From Owenia fusiformis (lineage: Eukaryota > Annelida > Polychaeta > Sabellida > Oweniidae): a stretch of 64,000 bases of DNA. The notes under the pieces are model-generated. The model worked only from the letters and a program-made list of their open reading frames with translations, was not told where the DNA came from and searched no databases. A program made the translations under genes and the position numbers. The DNA is taken from assembly GCA_903813345.2 (NCBI GenBank), contig CAIIXF020000002.1, positions 1,218,001 to 1,282,000 of the forward strand. The letters are read 5' to 3'. Shown piece after piece: positions 42,604 through 54,119 of the stretch (position 1 is its first letter; each line of letters starts with the position of its first letter).

Positions 42604-43312
42604 CAAAGCCTAGCAAAGCGTTTCAATCCTTGATTAAAGCGTCTCAATTCGTTGGAAAGCTTGAGAGTCCCTCAGGAAAGTGTAACAAAGAGTGTCAGAT
42701 ATTGATGAAAGCGTCTGACCTCGTGTCAGATCTTCATGCCAGATCGTAGCAAATCTTGAGACATCTTAACGAAGCGTGTCAAGTGGTAACAGACCGTGAA
42801 TAGACTGGGGTCCCCGCTTTGAACCAAGCTGTGTTAAGCTTTCCTACGCTTTGAGTCAAGCTTTGTTGAGCTTTGTTACGGTTTGTTAAGCTTTGATACG
42901 CTCTCGGCGCTTCAATCAATTCGTAACAGAGCGCCCAAAATTTTTAAACAGTTTAATATTTTTTGGCGCTCTTGCCGAATATCCCGCATTACTCCGAACT
43001 TTTCTACGACCTATTACGATCCCGACGCTTTAATCAAGCTTTGTTACGCTTTGGTGCCGCTTTACAATCCGCTTTAAAGCGCCATCAAAGCGCCGTTGGT
43101 GCGAACGCTTAAACAGTTTAATTTTTTTAGCGCTCTTGCCGAATATCCCGCTTTACTCCCGAGCTTTTCTACGACCTATTACGACCCCGACGCTTTAATT
43201 AAGCTTTGTTACGCTTTGGTGCCGCTTTACAAGCCGCTTTAAAGCGCCATCAAAGCGCCGTTGGTGTGAACGTACCATAAGCAGGTCTGGATAAAGGCAT
43301 GCTTCTTTTTCA

Positions 43313-43390
43313 GATCCCTGCCAATGATTTATTTTGAAATTGCAGTTGTCCTCATCTCATATGCAGCATCTATGAGACGCAATCTGCTCC
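43313..43390 (+). pseudogene. degenerate copy of the ICSIYE peptide exon
   Basis: After TTTTTCAG the sequence keeps ATTTTGAAATTGCAGTTGTC, CTCATC..ATGCAGCATCTATGAGACGC and ATCTGC, as in the next exon, but the start codon and frame are lost. It is a tandem duplicate of 43420-43500. Confidence 0.55.
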
Positions 43391-43429
43391 ACTCGTTGAA
43401 TATTCGATAATGGCATGCTTCTTTTTCAG

Positions 43430-43591
43430 ATGGAATCCCTGTCAGTGTTTTGTTTTGGAAATGCAGTTGTCCTCATTTGCAGCATCTATGAGACGCGATC
43501 TGCAAAGCAAGCAGAATATGTAGAACATGCAGGTGACGACAACATTGTGGAGCTGAACGTGAACGGGAAAAGGTACTTTTTGATTTCTTGA
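43430..43591 (+). CDS. putative small secreted peptide, coding exon (53 aa)
   Basis: Family unknown. The ATG directly follows a splice acceptor (CTTCTTTTTCAG). The N-terminal ~20 residues are a plausible signal peptide (hydrophobic core with AVVLICSIYE). The polar remainder has GDDNI and NGKRYFL before the stop. It matches the exon at 6895-7095 in start, acceptor position, signal region, DDNI and KRY, but is 13 residues shorter and diverged between these blocks. A dead duplicate precedes it by ~115 bp. The upstream 5' exon is not identified. Confidence 0.45.
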   Translation: MESLSVFCFGNAVVLICSIYETRSAKQAEYVEHAGDDNIVELNVNGKRYFLIS

Positions 43592-43780
43592 TGAATACAA
43601 TATATAATTAGATTCCTTACGGTAGCTAGGCGTTTCGTCAGGAAACAGGGATAGTTTGTTTGTAATGTATATAATGTAGGCTATTCTCGTGAATGTTGAG
43701 AGATACACATGGAGTACTTTGTTTCTATCGATATTTTAATGTGGGATTCCAGATAAGTTTCTTCGCGGAAAGCACACAAG

Positions 43781-44073
43781 TGCCTGTCCGCAAGTCAGCA
43801 TTAAAGACAACTGCAGCTATAGAGGAGCTAGGTCTTGAGGTCTAAGACCATGCACAATACTCTCTTATCATGCAATATCTAAGTTTTAATCAGCGCGGTA
43901 AGACCTTTAAAGATGACAATGACCTTCTCCAAGTTGTCCAATCGACGCTGCGATTCACTCATACATTTGAGACATGGATACAGAATTCTACTCTTTGGCT
44001 GACCAAAGAAGAGTCTGCTTTTCAAAATAGAGGATACATTGCAACATCAAATGATAAAAGCAAATCTAATTCC
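43781..44073 (+). pseudogene. mariner-like element, left part of a copy split by the 9.7-kb insertion
   Basis: Plus-strand decayed transposase C-terminus: CCGCAAGTCAGCATTAAAG (DNAPARKSA region), AIEELGLEV-like with stops, then FKDDNDLLQVVQ, the typical mariner FkDDneV..aV segment. The 3' UTR follows and stops abruptly at TTCC (44070-44073), where the large element begins. It continues at 53798. Confidence 0.8.
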
Positions 44074-45244
44074 AACAGGATCTTAAGAGGTTCTGGACAA
44101 ATCATTTGATTCTGGACTTGACATATTTTTTTTCCAACGAAATCACATCCAAGGGTTGAATTTTTATTGGATATTTAGAGAGCGAGTCCTGTATTGATTT
44201 CAATAAAAAGGTTAAAATAGAACGCTATTTGAGAGTTAATCTTATACTTTCATTACATTGATAAATTAAGGCAAATTCTGAAAAATTTTAAAGTGCATTT
44301 TTTATGAAATATTATCCAAGTATTTAGATGAAACGGTCTTATTTAAATACAAATCATTACATGATGATATTTTTTCATAAAATATTTCTTCAAGAAATTC
44401 AATTGAAGGCTCAAGATAAAACGAGCTAATTTAGGTGAAAACCCTTACATGATGATGTGTTTTCATGACTTCTTTCATAAAATTCCATCAAGGGGTGAAA
44501 ATAAAATGATCGAATGTAAGTGATTTAAGGATCACGAGGATAGGTTTTCTTGGATATTTTCTATGAAATCCCATCCAGTGGTCAAGGTAAAATTTTTATT
44601 TGGTATATTTGGTCACGTGTTCGAACCCATAGAACCATATAGGAACGTCATTTTGAATGTTACGTGATAAATCCATATAAGGCTTTTAGAACAATGTGGG
44701 GAAAGATGAGGGGAAACCCCTGACACCTGTTCACGATTTTATCCGAACGTTCATCGGATCATTTCGGTTTTTATGCACTTCATTATTTTACCGAAGTTTG
44801 CCGATTCGATTCGTCGTATTTCGGAATATTGGGGACAATTTTATACTCCATTGGGAGTATTTTTAATCTACTTCTTATTACGAAGATTCCCGAACCTTGT
44901 TCGGATTAATCCGGATTTTCTGACCTACTTCATCTACCGAGATTTAACGAGTTTACATTCGGCTCATTTCGGAATCCTGGAGACAATTTTATACTCCATT
45001 GGAGTATTTTTGATCTACTTCTCTGGATTTTTGATCTACTTCTTATGACGAAGATTCCCGAATCAGTTCGGATAAATCCGGATTTTCTGACCTACTTTAT
45101 CTACCGAGATTTAACGAGTTAACATTCGTCTCATTTCGGAATCCTGGTGACAATTTTATACTCCATTGGAGTATTTTTGATCTACTTTTTCTGGATTTTG
45201 CCCTACTTATCATAAGTTGACAGCAAGCAAATCAAAAAGTTCGC

Positions 45245-45325
45245 CATGAACGGGTTTCGATCGACTAACCTAGAGAGTGGAAGCTAAACACGCTAGCCAT
45301 GAGGCTAACGTTCACCTGTGTGAGA
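45245..45325 (-). other. tRNA-like module 1 in left TIR
   Basis: On the minus strand GTTAGCCTCATGGCTAGC resembles an anticodon arm (seven-base stem with a CAT-type loop). A long variable-arm-like hairpin and GTCGATCGAAACCCG in T-arm position follow. It has no acceptor stem, so it is a tRNA-derived module, not a gene. Confidence 0.4.
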
Positions 45326-45394
45326 TGATAAAAGTATCATATATTTATACCGAGCGTCAATTTAGAATGATCTTCGCTTTTGACTCCACTTAGA

Positions 45395-45485
45395 TACAAC
45401 TCGTCAGTTGTATCCAGAATAGGTGAACGCCTATGGTGTTAGTGAATAACCAAATCCCAGGCGAGTGGTTCGTATCCCACCGTGA
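45395..45485 (+). other. tRNA-like module 2 in left TIR
   Basis: GCCTATGGTGTTAGTGA in A-box-like position and GTGGTTCGTATCCCAC as a B-box/T-arm (GGTTCGtaTCCC) about 40 nt downstream. Proper tRNA folding was not established. Confidence 0.4.
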
Positions 45486-45528
45486 TATGTTATTTTTGCT
45501 TTATTAATACGACAGAAAGGAGCAAGGT

Positions 45529-47165
45529 GTAGGTTTGAAAACAAGACGTACGTTTATTTCAATACAGTTTTAGAAACATTAACCTCTGATAATTGAAGGA
45601 TTTCCACTTCTGAAGCGCGACTAGATCTAAGAAGTTCATTAATCAAGACAGTGTAAACCTTTTAGATATATGTTAGACAATGTACACGCCCCGTGTGGAA
45701 TCAACTAAATGTTACATTTTGGATTTCATTGAGATCCTGTCATAGTCCTAAAATTTATTTTTCTGGAACATCATTTTTTCAACACTGATACAAATTTCCC
45801 TGACATTTCCATGACATGTCTACAGTTTCAAAATTCCCGGACTCTTTGGCCCTTTTTGACCTTATTTTAAAATTCTCTGACATTTCAGGCACTTGGAAAA
45901 TTAAATCAAAACCCTGACATTTCCAGGTGTGTACGAACGCTGGAATTATTCTTAAAATATCCTTCAAACAAAAGGGGAAAATGCTATGCACAAATACTCT
46001 AATTTAGTTTGTATTGTAATGCGTTGTATTACATTGCATTGCATTGTATTGTGTATTTATTTGAGTGTCCGTTGACGGTAAAGAAGGCATTTAAAAGTTA
46101 TTTGTGAAACTTAATAAACTTAATAAACAATACTTTAACAGTATTCTGTTATGGCAAAGTATATTTCATTTTTTCTCTTGTTCTCTACAATCTGCGTTGA
46201 GGACACTGAAGCATATGTCTGTATTTTGTTGGTGGGGAACAGCGTATCCTATCGTTCACGGAGCAAATTCAACTCTCGTTCACGAGTACCTTGTTTTTGG
46301 GCTCTTGTCCCAAAGATAACGATTGTATAAGGTTGCATAATCAGGATTATGAGCTTTCATGTTCTCATAGTTACATCTGTTGTAAAACGAATCTTGTCGC
46401 AACCTCTGCGAATCACGACAGCATAACATTTGAATCACGTTGACATCATTGCAAAATTAGGCTAAATATGCTAAGTCAAGACGTTAATTAGCCCACGAAA
46501 GTTCATGGGTAACTTGAGAACTACAAAATACAACCAAATACTTTTCGAACGTACAATAGCAATATTTCTCACCTAACGTCTTCATAGTTTTAGGAACGTA
46601 TTTTAAACGCATGATAGCCAAATATATCAAGATACTATATCTGCCTAAATGAAGTTATCTAGTGTTTTCAAAGTTTTGAAATATATTATATCCAGATCCA
46701 TCAGAAATTAACTTATCCATTTACATTACTTTACTAGTTCTAGTATCTTGCATGACTCGTTCATAAGAATTCTTTAATTCTACCTCGTTCCCAATACGTC
46801 CTCAGACAGACAAGAAATTGAAGTCACACCCGTTTGTTTGCGTGGCATATTTATACGTATACGCACTTTCTCTGATTATTGTCAAACAAATACATTTCAG
46901 GAGAAGAACATAAAAAACAAATGCCTGAAACGAATGCCGAAACATAAATCCCAAGTGATTAAGTATAGAATGTTTTATTCTTTTACGATTTGATAAGAGA
47001 CCGAGACTAAGAAATTAAATGCGACGAAATATTTTGACAACGTAATTTGTATACTGTTCTATGCGATAAATTATTTTATCTGTTTCAAAATGTTTCATTT
47101 TATTTTGCCTATATAAAAGAGATTGAAGAAGATAAGATAAACTGTTCCGTAATATATATTGTGTT
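45529..47165. other. element interior, no recognised gene
   Basis: Contains a CCTGACATTTCCA-type short repeat near 45780-45930 and a TTGTATTGTA/GCATTGCATTGTATTG microsatellite near 46010-46055. Confidence 0.4.
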
Positions 47166-47402
47166 TTAATAACCTTTTTTTAGAATCACAATGTAAAATA
47201 AATCTCCCGTTCCTGCCATTCTGGTAACGCCATGCAATGGATGCAATTCAAAGTGAGAGAGAGATCTATGAATAACAGAATGCGTCCATGCCATTAATTT
47301 GGCCAAATACATGGCATGAAACTGACGTACCAATTCTTTTCCCAAATCGCCTGTTGTTTTTAGGGACTTTTCATATAATATTTGGTTGACTTCACGCATC
47401 AA
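47166..47402 (-). CDS. 78-aa ORF inside the 9.7-kb element (uncertain)
   Basis: Not recognised. The translation looks more protein-like than its neighbours: an amphipathic helical start (REVNQILYEKSLK), then GDLGKELVRQF, then a His/Leu-rich part (HRSLSHFELHPLHGV). It has few runs of Lys, Asn, Ile or Phe. It could be a captured exon or part of the element's own protein. No splice sites are convincing. Confidence 0.25.
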   Translation of the reverse strand: MMREVNQILYEKSLKTTGDLGKELVRQFHAMYLAKLMAWTHSVIHRSLSHFELHPLHGVTRMAGTGDLFYIVILKKGY

Positions 47403-47542
47403 TTCTTAATGCCCGCTTTCTCTGGTAAATTATGACTTTATTTTTCTGAGTAATGGGTTTCGGACAACTGGGTTTCGGAGAACTGGGGTGTACCCGATTA
47501 CGCTTTGCACGCCGCTTTAAAATCCCGATGTCTCCAGAGGTA

Positions 47543-48300
47543 GTTTAATCCGGTAGCCGACAGGCGTTTCTTGCATAATCGAATACAAGCTAACCTTATA
47601 TTCGCGAATCAAGGAGGATTGGCTCCCAGAGTGCACCACCGATATTCTGTCCCATATATGGGTATGTCGTAATACAAAATTCGAATTCAAACAGCCGCCA
47701 TTTTGTTCACTTCAACATTTAAATCGTGAATTTTGGTCTTATTTCCAAACGAAAAATTCCCAAACTCACAAGAAATGATCGAGATATTGGTTCGAATCTT
47801 TTGAACTGTTTATTTTGAATTTATAGTCGGTTTCAATTTCAGAAAATAACGACATTTCGACGTTTTCATTGTTGGAAAATATCGAGTTTCGATCCTGGGA
47901 GCCAATCCTCCTTGTTCGCGAATGCAACTAACGCCTTCCGGCTACCTGATTAACCCAGTATAATATGACCAAGTCATTTAAATATGAATGGAATAGTGGC
48001 AGGTACTATTCGTATATTGACATGAGTTTCCAGTAAAATAATAGGTTAATCCGGTAGCCGACAGGCGTTAGTTGCATTTGCGAATACAAGCTAAGACTAT
48101 GATTTGGGAATGGAAGATTTCAGCTTCCGGATTAACCTACCATTCTATGGGCGACTCATTTAAATATGAAAAGAACCTGACAATATTCCATTGATATTTT
48201 AATGAATTGCCCATAAAATAGTAAAGTAGGTTTATCCGGTAGCCGACAGGCGTTAGCGGCATTCGCGAATACAAGCTCCTTTATTTCATAATTTGGGAAA
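47543..48300. repeat. CCGGTAGCCGACAGGCGTT repeats and MITE
   Basis: AATCCGGTAGCCGACAGGCG occurs at about 47547, 48053 and 48237 and inverted at about 47930-47955. CAAGGAGGATTGGCTCCCA (about 47610) and its complement (about 47898) add a second inverted pair. So 47543-47960 is an inverted-repeat element, followed by two ~185-bp tandem units sharing CATTTAAATATGAA. Confidence 0.7.
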
Positions 48301-49099
48301 TATATATTTTCACAATATTGAAATAGATGGTGGTTCAAAGTGGAATACATATCATACAAGTGTCACAGATATTTTTAGTGCATATATGGTCTGTCTTTGC
48401 ATGACTTTGTAGAACAAAACCCTGGGATCCACAGGGTAACAGTAAGTACATTTCGTTAGATCTTCCGAAGTTCATGCTTCAAAGTTGTCAAAGTTGTAAA
48501 AGGGTAATCCTTTTTTGAGTACGAAAGCGTACTTTTTGTTCAATAGCCTTTCCCAGCTGCTAATCTTTTGAGTGCATCGTGCATTCGACGAATTGTATTC
48601 ACTTATTAACCAATCAGTGCCAGGAACAAAATGCACGCTTACTTTTTGGGCTAAGTTTAGTGTTTTATGAAGCATGCTACATACAAATGTTACGCTTTTG
48701 CTCATTTACTTTGAGAACTATCTATAGGTACACATTACCAATTGACTCCTAGATTTGAGTGAACAAGTACCTCGTATTTTTCATTTTTCGATATTTTGAG
48801 ATTTGTTTGCTGATGAGTAACTTGATATTTTATGTCTAAATATATTAAAGTGGTTAATAGTAATAGTTTTATTGTACACCATAAACTGTTAACGTTTTAG
48901 AATTGGGACACAATATATGATTTGATAATAGAACAATACATGTATATGTCTTACTCTAAACTCGGTGGTTTGTTTGTTAGTATGTTTTCTTAACAGATCA
49001 ATAACTGTTGTATTAATAAGGCGTTATACTATGAAAAAAAGATTGAACGATGTAGGCATAGGCAGAGGGAGTATCACACTACCCTACCACGTGAACACA

Positions 49100-49300
49100 T
49101 TTAAAAAGAATACAGGGTACAGTTAAGTTGCAAATAGAGCGGGTATTCTTTGTCCTTTTCCATAGGACTTTTCTGTTGATAGTGCGTTGCAAACTGCTCG
49201 ATGAATCTATACAATGTAAAATCTAGTATTCCTCCAGAACTATGGAAATAAACAAAGGTCCTCCATTTGCAACTTCACTGTAGCCTGTATTCCTTTTAAA
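49100..49300. repeat. ~200-bp MITE with ~40-bp TIRs
   Basis: TTTAAAAAGAATACAGGGTA / CAGT.AAGTTGCAAATAGAG at the left is the near-complement of CTCCATTTGCAACTTCACTG / TAGCCTGTATTCCTTTTAAA at the right. Confidence 0.75.
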
Positions 49301-52129
49301 GAAATACGGGCTACAGTATTGGGGTATAGTAGTTTGATTTTTCAATATATCACTAATCTAGCTTCTTTCCTTGAAAAAACATGAGTTTTGATGTACGTAT
49401 ATCAAACATGGGCCACTGCACTATATTGAACCAGGGTGCCGGTGTTACATAATGTGATTTTATGGGCCATCATACAACCACCTCTTGCCCACTTTATTCA
49501 TGTTTTGGATTACAGTTTATACACAATGCATAAACAGCATGAAACAATCATTTCTACTTGTGGATTAGATTTGTATACATCTCTTTGTGAACTGAGTGTT
49601 ATGTTCATTATGTGAAAATATCATGGACTTAAATTGTACTTATATTTATAACCTGACCACATTTGCATATGTTCAACAACTGACTGAGTGATCGAGTTCA
49701 TCAAACAATGTTCGTAATAGAGGTCATGAACTTTGCTTTATTCATAATCCTATTTCTGCAACTGACTCATATTATGCATCTTATTATATAATATTATATG
49801 ATTTATTTTGATTAGCAGTGTCTCATTAGCCATTGGTGGCTCGAGGCTTTTTTGGATGATTGTACAGATGTATATGTATGAAATTAAGCATGCGACACTT
49901 AAATAAAAAACAATACAATATTAAGCTTATAAACTTGCTGATCATATGATTTTAATATTTTAATACTACATGATACTCATATCAAAATACCAATGTATTT
50001 GTGAACAACTCTTACGTTTGATATTGTACGAATTTTCTGATTTGCTGTAGTAGTCGTAAATGCAACATATAACAATGTTATGTTACTTTGTGTCATATGA
50101 AAAATAAATTCGTACAAAGATGAGTTTTATTTCGTTTGTTATTCAATGTAGAATACACGTTGTACATTATTTCATGTATAGGATATTGACAATAATCAGA
50201 CTATCGTATTACAATACAGAAGAATAAAAGAGATAATGATATATGCATTCTAATTTGAGATTGACATGCGTAAAGGTATCAATATTTTATCTAGTATTTC
50301 ATTTTATCCCTCCCATCCCATCCCACCCGCTCATCAGCAATCCCCAGAAAATTCGTTCGGTGCTTTTAAATGTTAATAGTTCGGTTGAGTTTTAAAAATA
50401 AATCTTAAGCACTTTAAATCTAGATAAAATATTCATGATTTGATTGTGATTATCATTTCTAATTATTACATGACGGTTCCATTACATTCAATGCGTATCT
50501 AATCCTCATAGTTTATACTCGATTTTCGACAGGTAAAGGTAATATATCAACCCTCGGTCCCTACTATTTCTCGTGTAGATATATTGCATAACTTTCTCAG
50601 ATATATCCTGTATATTAAATACATTAAATAACATTATATATGTTAGTCTCAGCCTAGACAGTATATATATCAATTTTATTGGATAATGCCATGGGCTTTC
50701 CCACGATAATGCGTAAATTCGAATGAACTTGAAATGAAATTCAACATCCAAAATGTGTTAATTTGATCATCCACCGTGTAACTAAAAGCATATTCATGGC
50801 CTATTTGCCTTAAAATACGATTGTGATTATGATTTCGAATTCTGTTCTCCATATGTAAAATCTAGAAACATAACAGAGTTAAGTTACACGAAATTCAGCC
50901 AACTTGAACATGAAGTCTTGTCAATTTACTTAATCGTTGATTGATTTCTAGGTTTATTAGAATTAAAAGAACGAACGTTTCATCAAACGAGTCCTATATT
51001 CAATATCTATTCGTTGGGCCCATTCTTTAAATGTAACTATATTCTTTTAACTTTAAAAGTATCTGTTTAGTGCTACTTTAACATATATTCATTATTTTTA
51101 TCCGCACAACAGTATCAAACGTTAATGCACAACTAGCCATGCCAAGACATGGCCACTACCCTCGTCCAAAGTAAAATACAAGGTCCTCATTCTTTAATGA
51201 TTATGTTTCAATTGATTTAGTTTAGTGATTTAAATGTAGGAAAATGAGTCGCTGTGATGTCATATCTGGCGCAGCAATTTCAGAGTCACTGCAAAAAATT
51301 GAAACATCAGTCGGATCATAAGACTAAATAAAAAGCTATTTAGGGATGAATAACATTCGGTGAAATCCGTGATATCGTTATATCATTCGTTAATTGTCAA
51401 AGCTGCGCCCATTTCTCGGTGCAGGCAGATATAAGGCGGCCAGACTGGGCATACACAAAATGTATTGTATGTGCTCCTTAGGTTGCACTCGGGTGCTATC
51501 AACATCGAACACACACACGTTTAAGATACACAGAGATAATTAAGGGATGAGTGACAAAGGGATGTTAAAAACAGGTGGCTATTGCAATTGATATTTTAAT
51601 GTAACTTTAGTATGTAAGAATCTTTTCATCAATAAAAATAACATCTTAGATATTACAGCTACATGTACAATGTGAGTGTATTTAAAAATGTAGTACATAG
51701 CTAGTTCCATCTATAAAGATGTCTGATGACAAAAAGCTCAATTTTCCTTGATGTCGTGGTCAATGGGACTTTAACACGTGAACTAATGTTTTTTATTTTT
51801 TTGTTTTAAAGTCACTTATAGCAAACCTAATCTAACAATTATCTCACTATATGCTTATGACATATTCATGTATACGTTGTTTGTCTTTTTTTCAAATAAA
51901 CCCACGGAAATATGCAATACACCAAGTTTAAAAAGTGGTACGAATCATAAAAGCGACGTTGGGTGTTTCACTAGTAATTTTTATATGAAAAATCTAGAAA
52001 TATTACCCAAATTAAACTATGACTATTCAAAAGAAGACATTCAAATCTATATTATGTAAAAAAATCAAATTTGTCCGAAGCAGGGATAACGCTCAATTAG
52101 AGTGACGAACTTTGTTCTCCAAACCGAGA
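49301..52129. other. element interior, no recognised gene
   Basis: 2.8 kb of AT-rich DNA. The short ORFs (up to 81 codons) lack domains or splice context. Confidence 0.4.
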
Positions 52130-52262
52130 ATGGTCTTTTATGAAAAAAGTTATGAAAACACATCACCAGATCATGTAAAGCTGTTTTACCTAAAAGATCG
52201 TTTTATCTTCACCCTTCGATTGGATTTCATGAAAAAATATTTTTATGAAAAAATAGGATTTG
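52130..52262 (-). repeat. extra partial copy of the outer TIR domain
   Basis: ATGAAAACACATCA, CATGTAA, TTTTATCTTCACCCTT and TTTTATGAAAAAAT match 53395-53510 in the same order and orientation. A diverged outer-TIR fragment therefore sits just inside the right TIR. Confidence 0.6.
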
Positions 52263-52361
52263 TAGGATATCGACGCTCTAACATGTAGTTTTAATCACAC
52301 GCAGGTATCTGGTTTTATTGCGTGTAGAATGTATCGATATCAGGACCGCTACATGCCAGTG

Positions 52362-53797
52362 ACCTTGCTCCTTTCTGTCGTATTAAAAAAGCAAAAATAA
52401 CATATCACGGTGGGGTGCGAACCACTCGCCTGGGACTTGGTTATTCACTAGTACCATAGGCGTTCATCTATTCTGGATACAACTGACGAGTTGTATTTAC
52501 GTGCAGTCAAAAGTGAAAATCATTTTGAATTGACGCTCGGTATAAATATATAATACTTTTATCCTTTCGTAGTGGTTGCACGTTAGCCTCATGGCTAACG
52601 TGCCTAGCTTCCATGCTCTAGGTTAGTCGATCGAGACCCGTTCATGGCGAATTTTTTGATTTGCTTGTTGTAAAGATATAATAAGTAGGGCAAAATCCAG
52701 AAAAAGTAGATCAAAAATACTCCAATGGAGTATAAAATTGTCACCAGGATTCCGAAATGAGACGAATGTAAACTCGTTAAATCTCGGTAGATGAAGTAGG
52801 TCAGAAAATCCGGATTAATCCGAACAAGGTTCGGAAATCTTCGTCATAAGAAGTAGATCAAAAATACTCCAATGGAGTATAAAATTGTCACCAGGATTCC
52901 GAAATGAGCCGAATGTAAACTCGTTAAATCTCGGTAGATGAAGTAGGTCAGAAAATCCGGATTAATCCGAACAAGGTTCGGGAATCTTCGTAATAAGAAG
53001 TAGATTAAAAATACTCCCAATGGAGTATAAAATTGTCCCGAATATTCCGAAATACGACGAATCGAATCGGCAAACTTCGGTAAAATAATGAAGTGCATAA
53101 AAACCGAAATGATCCGATGAACGTTCGGATAAAATCGTGAACAGGTGTCAGGGGTTTCCCCTCATCTTTCCCCACATTGTTCTAAAAGCCTTATATGGAT
53201 TTATCACGTAACATTCAAAATGACGTTCCTATATGGTTCTATGGGTTCGAACACGTGACCAAATATACCAAATAAAAATTTTACCTTGACCACTGGATGG
53301 GATTTCATAGAAAATATCCAAGAAAACCTATCCTCGTGATCCTTAAATCACTTACATTCGATCATTTTATTTTCACCCCTTGATGGAATTTTATGAAAGA
53401 AGTCATGAAAACACATCATCATGTAAGGGTTTTCACCTAAATTAGCTCGTTTTATCTTGAGCCTTCAATTGAATTTCTTGAAGAAATATTTTATGAAAAA
53501 ATATCATCATGTTATGATTTGTATTTAAATAAGACCGTTTCATCTAAATACTTGGATAATATTTCATAAAAAATGCACTTTAAAATTTTTCAGAATTTGC
53601 CTTAATTTATCAATGTAATGAAAGTATAAGATTAACTCTCAAATAGCGTTCTATTTTAACCTTTTTATTGAAATCAATACAGGACTCGCTCTCTAAATAT
53701 CCAATAAAAATTCAACCCTTGGATGTGATTTCGTTGGAAAAAAAATATGTCAAGTCCAGAATCAAATGATTTGTCCAGAACCTCTTAAGATCCTGTT
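52362..53797 (-). repeat. right long TIR (1436 bp)
   Basis: Inverted copy of 44074-45528. It carries the same three ATACTCCAATGGAGTAT palindromes and tRNA-like modules (about 52405-52510 and 52555-52650). In this copy module 1 is more complete: TAGTGGTTGCACGTTAGCC, then GTCGATCGAGACCCG. Confidence 0.9.
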
Positions 53798-53995
53798 TTC
53801 CCTCCAGTTGTTGCATTTCAACTTTGACATGACATGTACAAAACTTTAAAAGTCTCTGTAACTCTCTGCGTGTAATGTTGCCCCGGGTATTGTGATATCA
53901 TGTTACCATGGCAACCATAACTCTACTCGAGTTACATGATTTTTGTCGAAACTTTGCGATTTTAGTTACAATACATGAAGGTACAGTAAAATCTT
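53798..53995 (+). pseudogene. right part of the split mariner-like element
   Basis: Begins TTCCCTCCAGTTGTTGCA and continues with CATGTACAAAACTTT, ATCATGTTACCATGGCAACC and TTTAGTTACAATACATGAA, collinear with the 28-kb copy (reverse complement of 28190-28400) and with the 8-kb copy. The terminal repeat is lost at about 53995, where the sequence changes to the word also found at 27.8 kb. Confidence 0.8.
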
Positions 53996-54119
53996 GGACA
54001 TCTGTCTTTCGGTCCATGGACTCATAAAAAGTGTTTGTGAAACATTGACATAATTTTTTTTCTTTTCAATATAGTTTATTTCAGTTTCTAAAGTAAGTAC
54101 AGATACAGTAGTAGTAAAT

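Larger units (their letters stand above)
41852..43276. mobile_element. AAAGCG-rich foldback element
   Basis: The ends are complementary: GGTACGTTCACACCAACGGC at 41852 and GCCGTTGGTGTGAACGTACC ending at 43276. The arms extend inward ~300 bp with AAAGCGCC, AAAGCGTAACAAAG, GGTCGTAATAGGTCGTAG and GCGCTCTGTTACGAAT paired to their complements. The right end is partly duplicated (43110-43276 repeats about 42940-43105). Termini of this sort with possible TAA flanks recall Harbinger-type MITEs, but the flank is ambiguous. A unique ~220-bp centre holds a TATA box and a short ORF. Confidence 0.8.
44074..45528 (+). repeat. left long TIR (1455 bp)
   Basis: Reverse complement of 52362-53797 with only scattered differences. 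One is a ~20-bp internal duplication near 45020-45042 that accounts for the length difference. It contains two and a half ~175-bp tandem units, each with the palindrome ATACTCCATTGGAGTAT (about 44852, 44991 and 45160). The inner end holds two tRNA-like modules. A 91-codon ORF (44773-45048) runs through the tandem units and is probably incidental. Confidence 0.9.
44074..53797. mobile_element. 9.7-kb element with ~1.44-kb inverted repeats, TTCC target duplication
   Basis: The ends are AACAGGATCTTAAGAGG and its exact complement. Left of it a mariner 3' region stops at ..AATTCC; right of it the same mariner resumes at TTCCCTCCAG. The uninterrupted relative at 28.4 kb reads AATTCCCTCTAG. TTCC is therefore a 4-bp target duplication and the whole interval is one insertion. 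The interior (45529-52361) has no transposase, polymerase or integrase that I recognise, and no ORF above ~85 codons. It is probably a non-autonomous or decayed long-TIR transposon. The superfamily is unknown: Polintons make 6-bp and MULEs 8-9-bp duplications, while Sola, Academ, Chapaev or Ginger types make about 4 bp. Confidence 0.8.

Noticed and set aside
44773-45048. 91-codon ORF present in both long TIRs
   Set aside because: It runs through the ~175-bp tandem units, is shorter in the other copy and shows no domain; probably incidental, although conserved by the recent TIR duplication.
44074-53797. Assigning the 9.7-kb element to Polinton/Maverick or MULE
   Set aside because: Duplication length is 4 bp and no DNA polymerase B, integrase, capsid or MULE transposase frame is seen.
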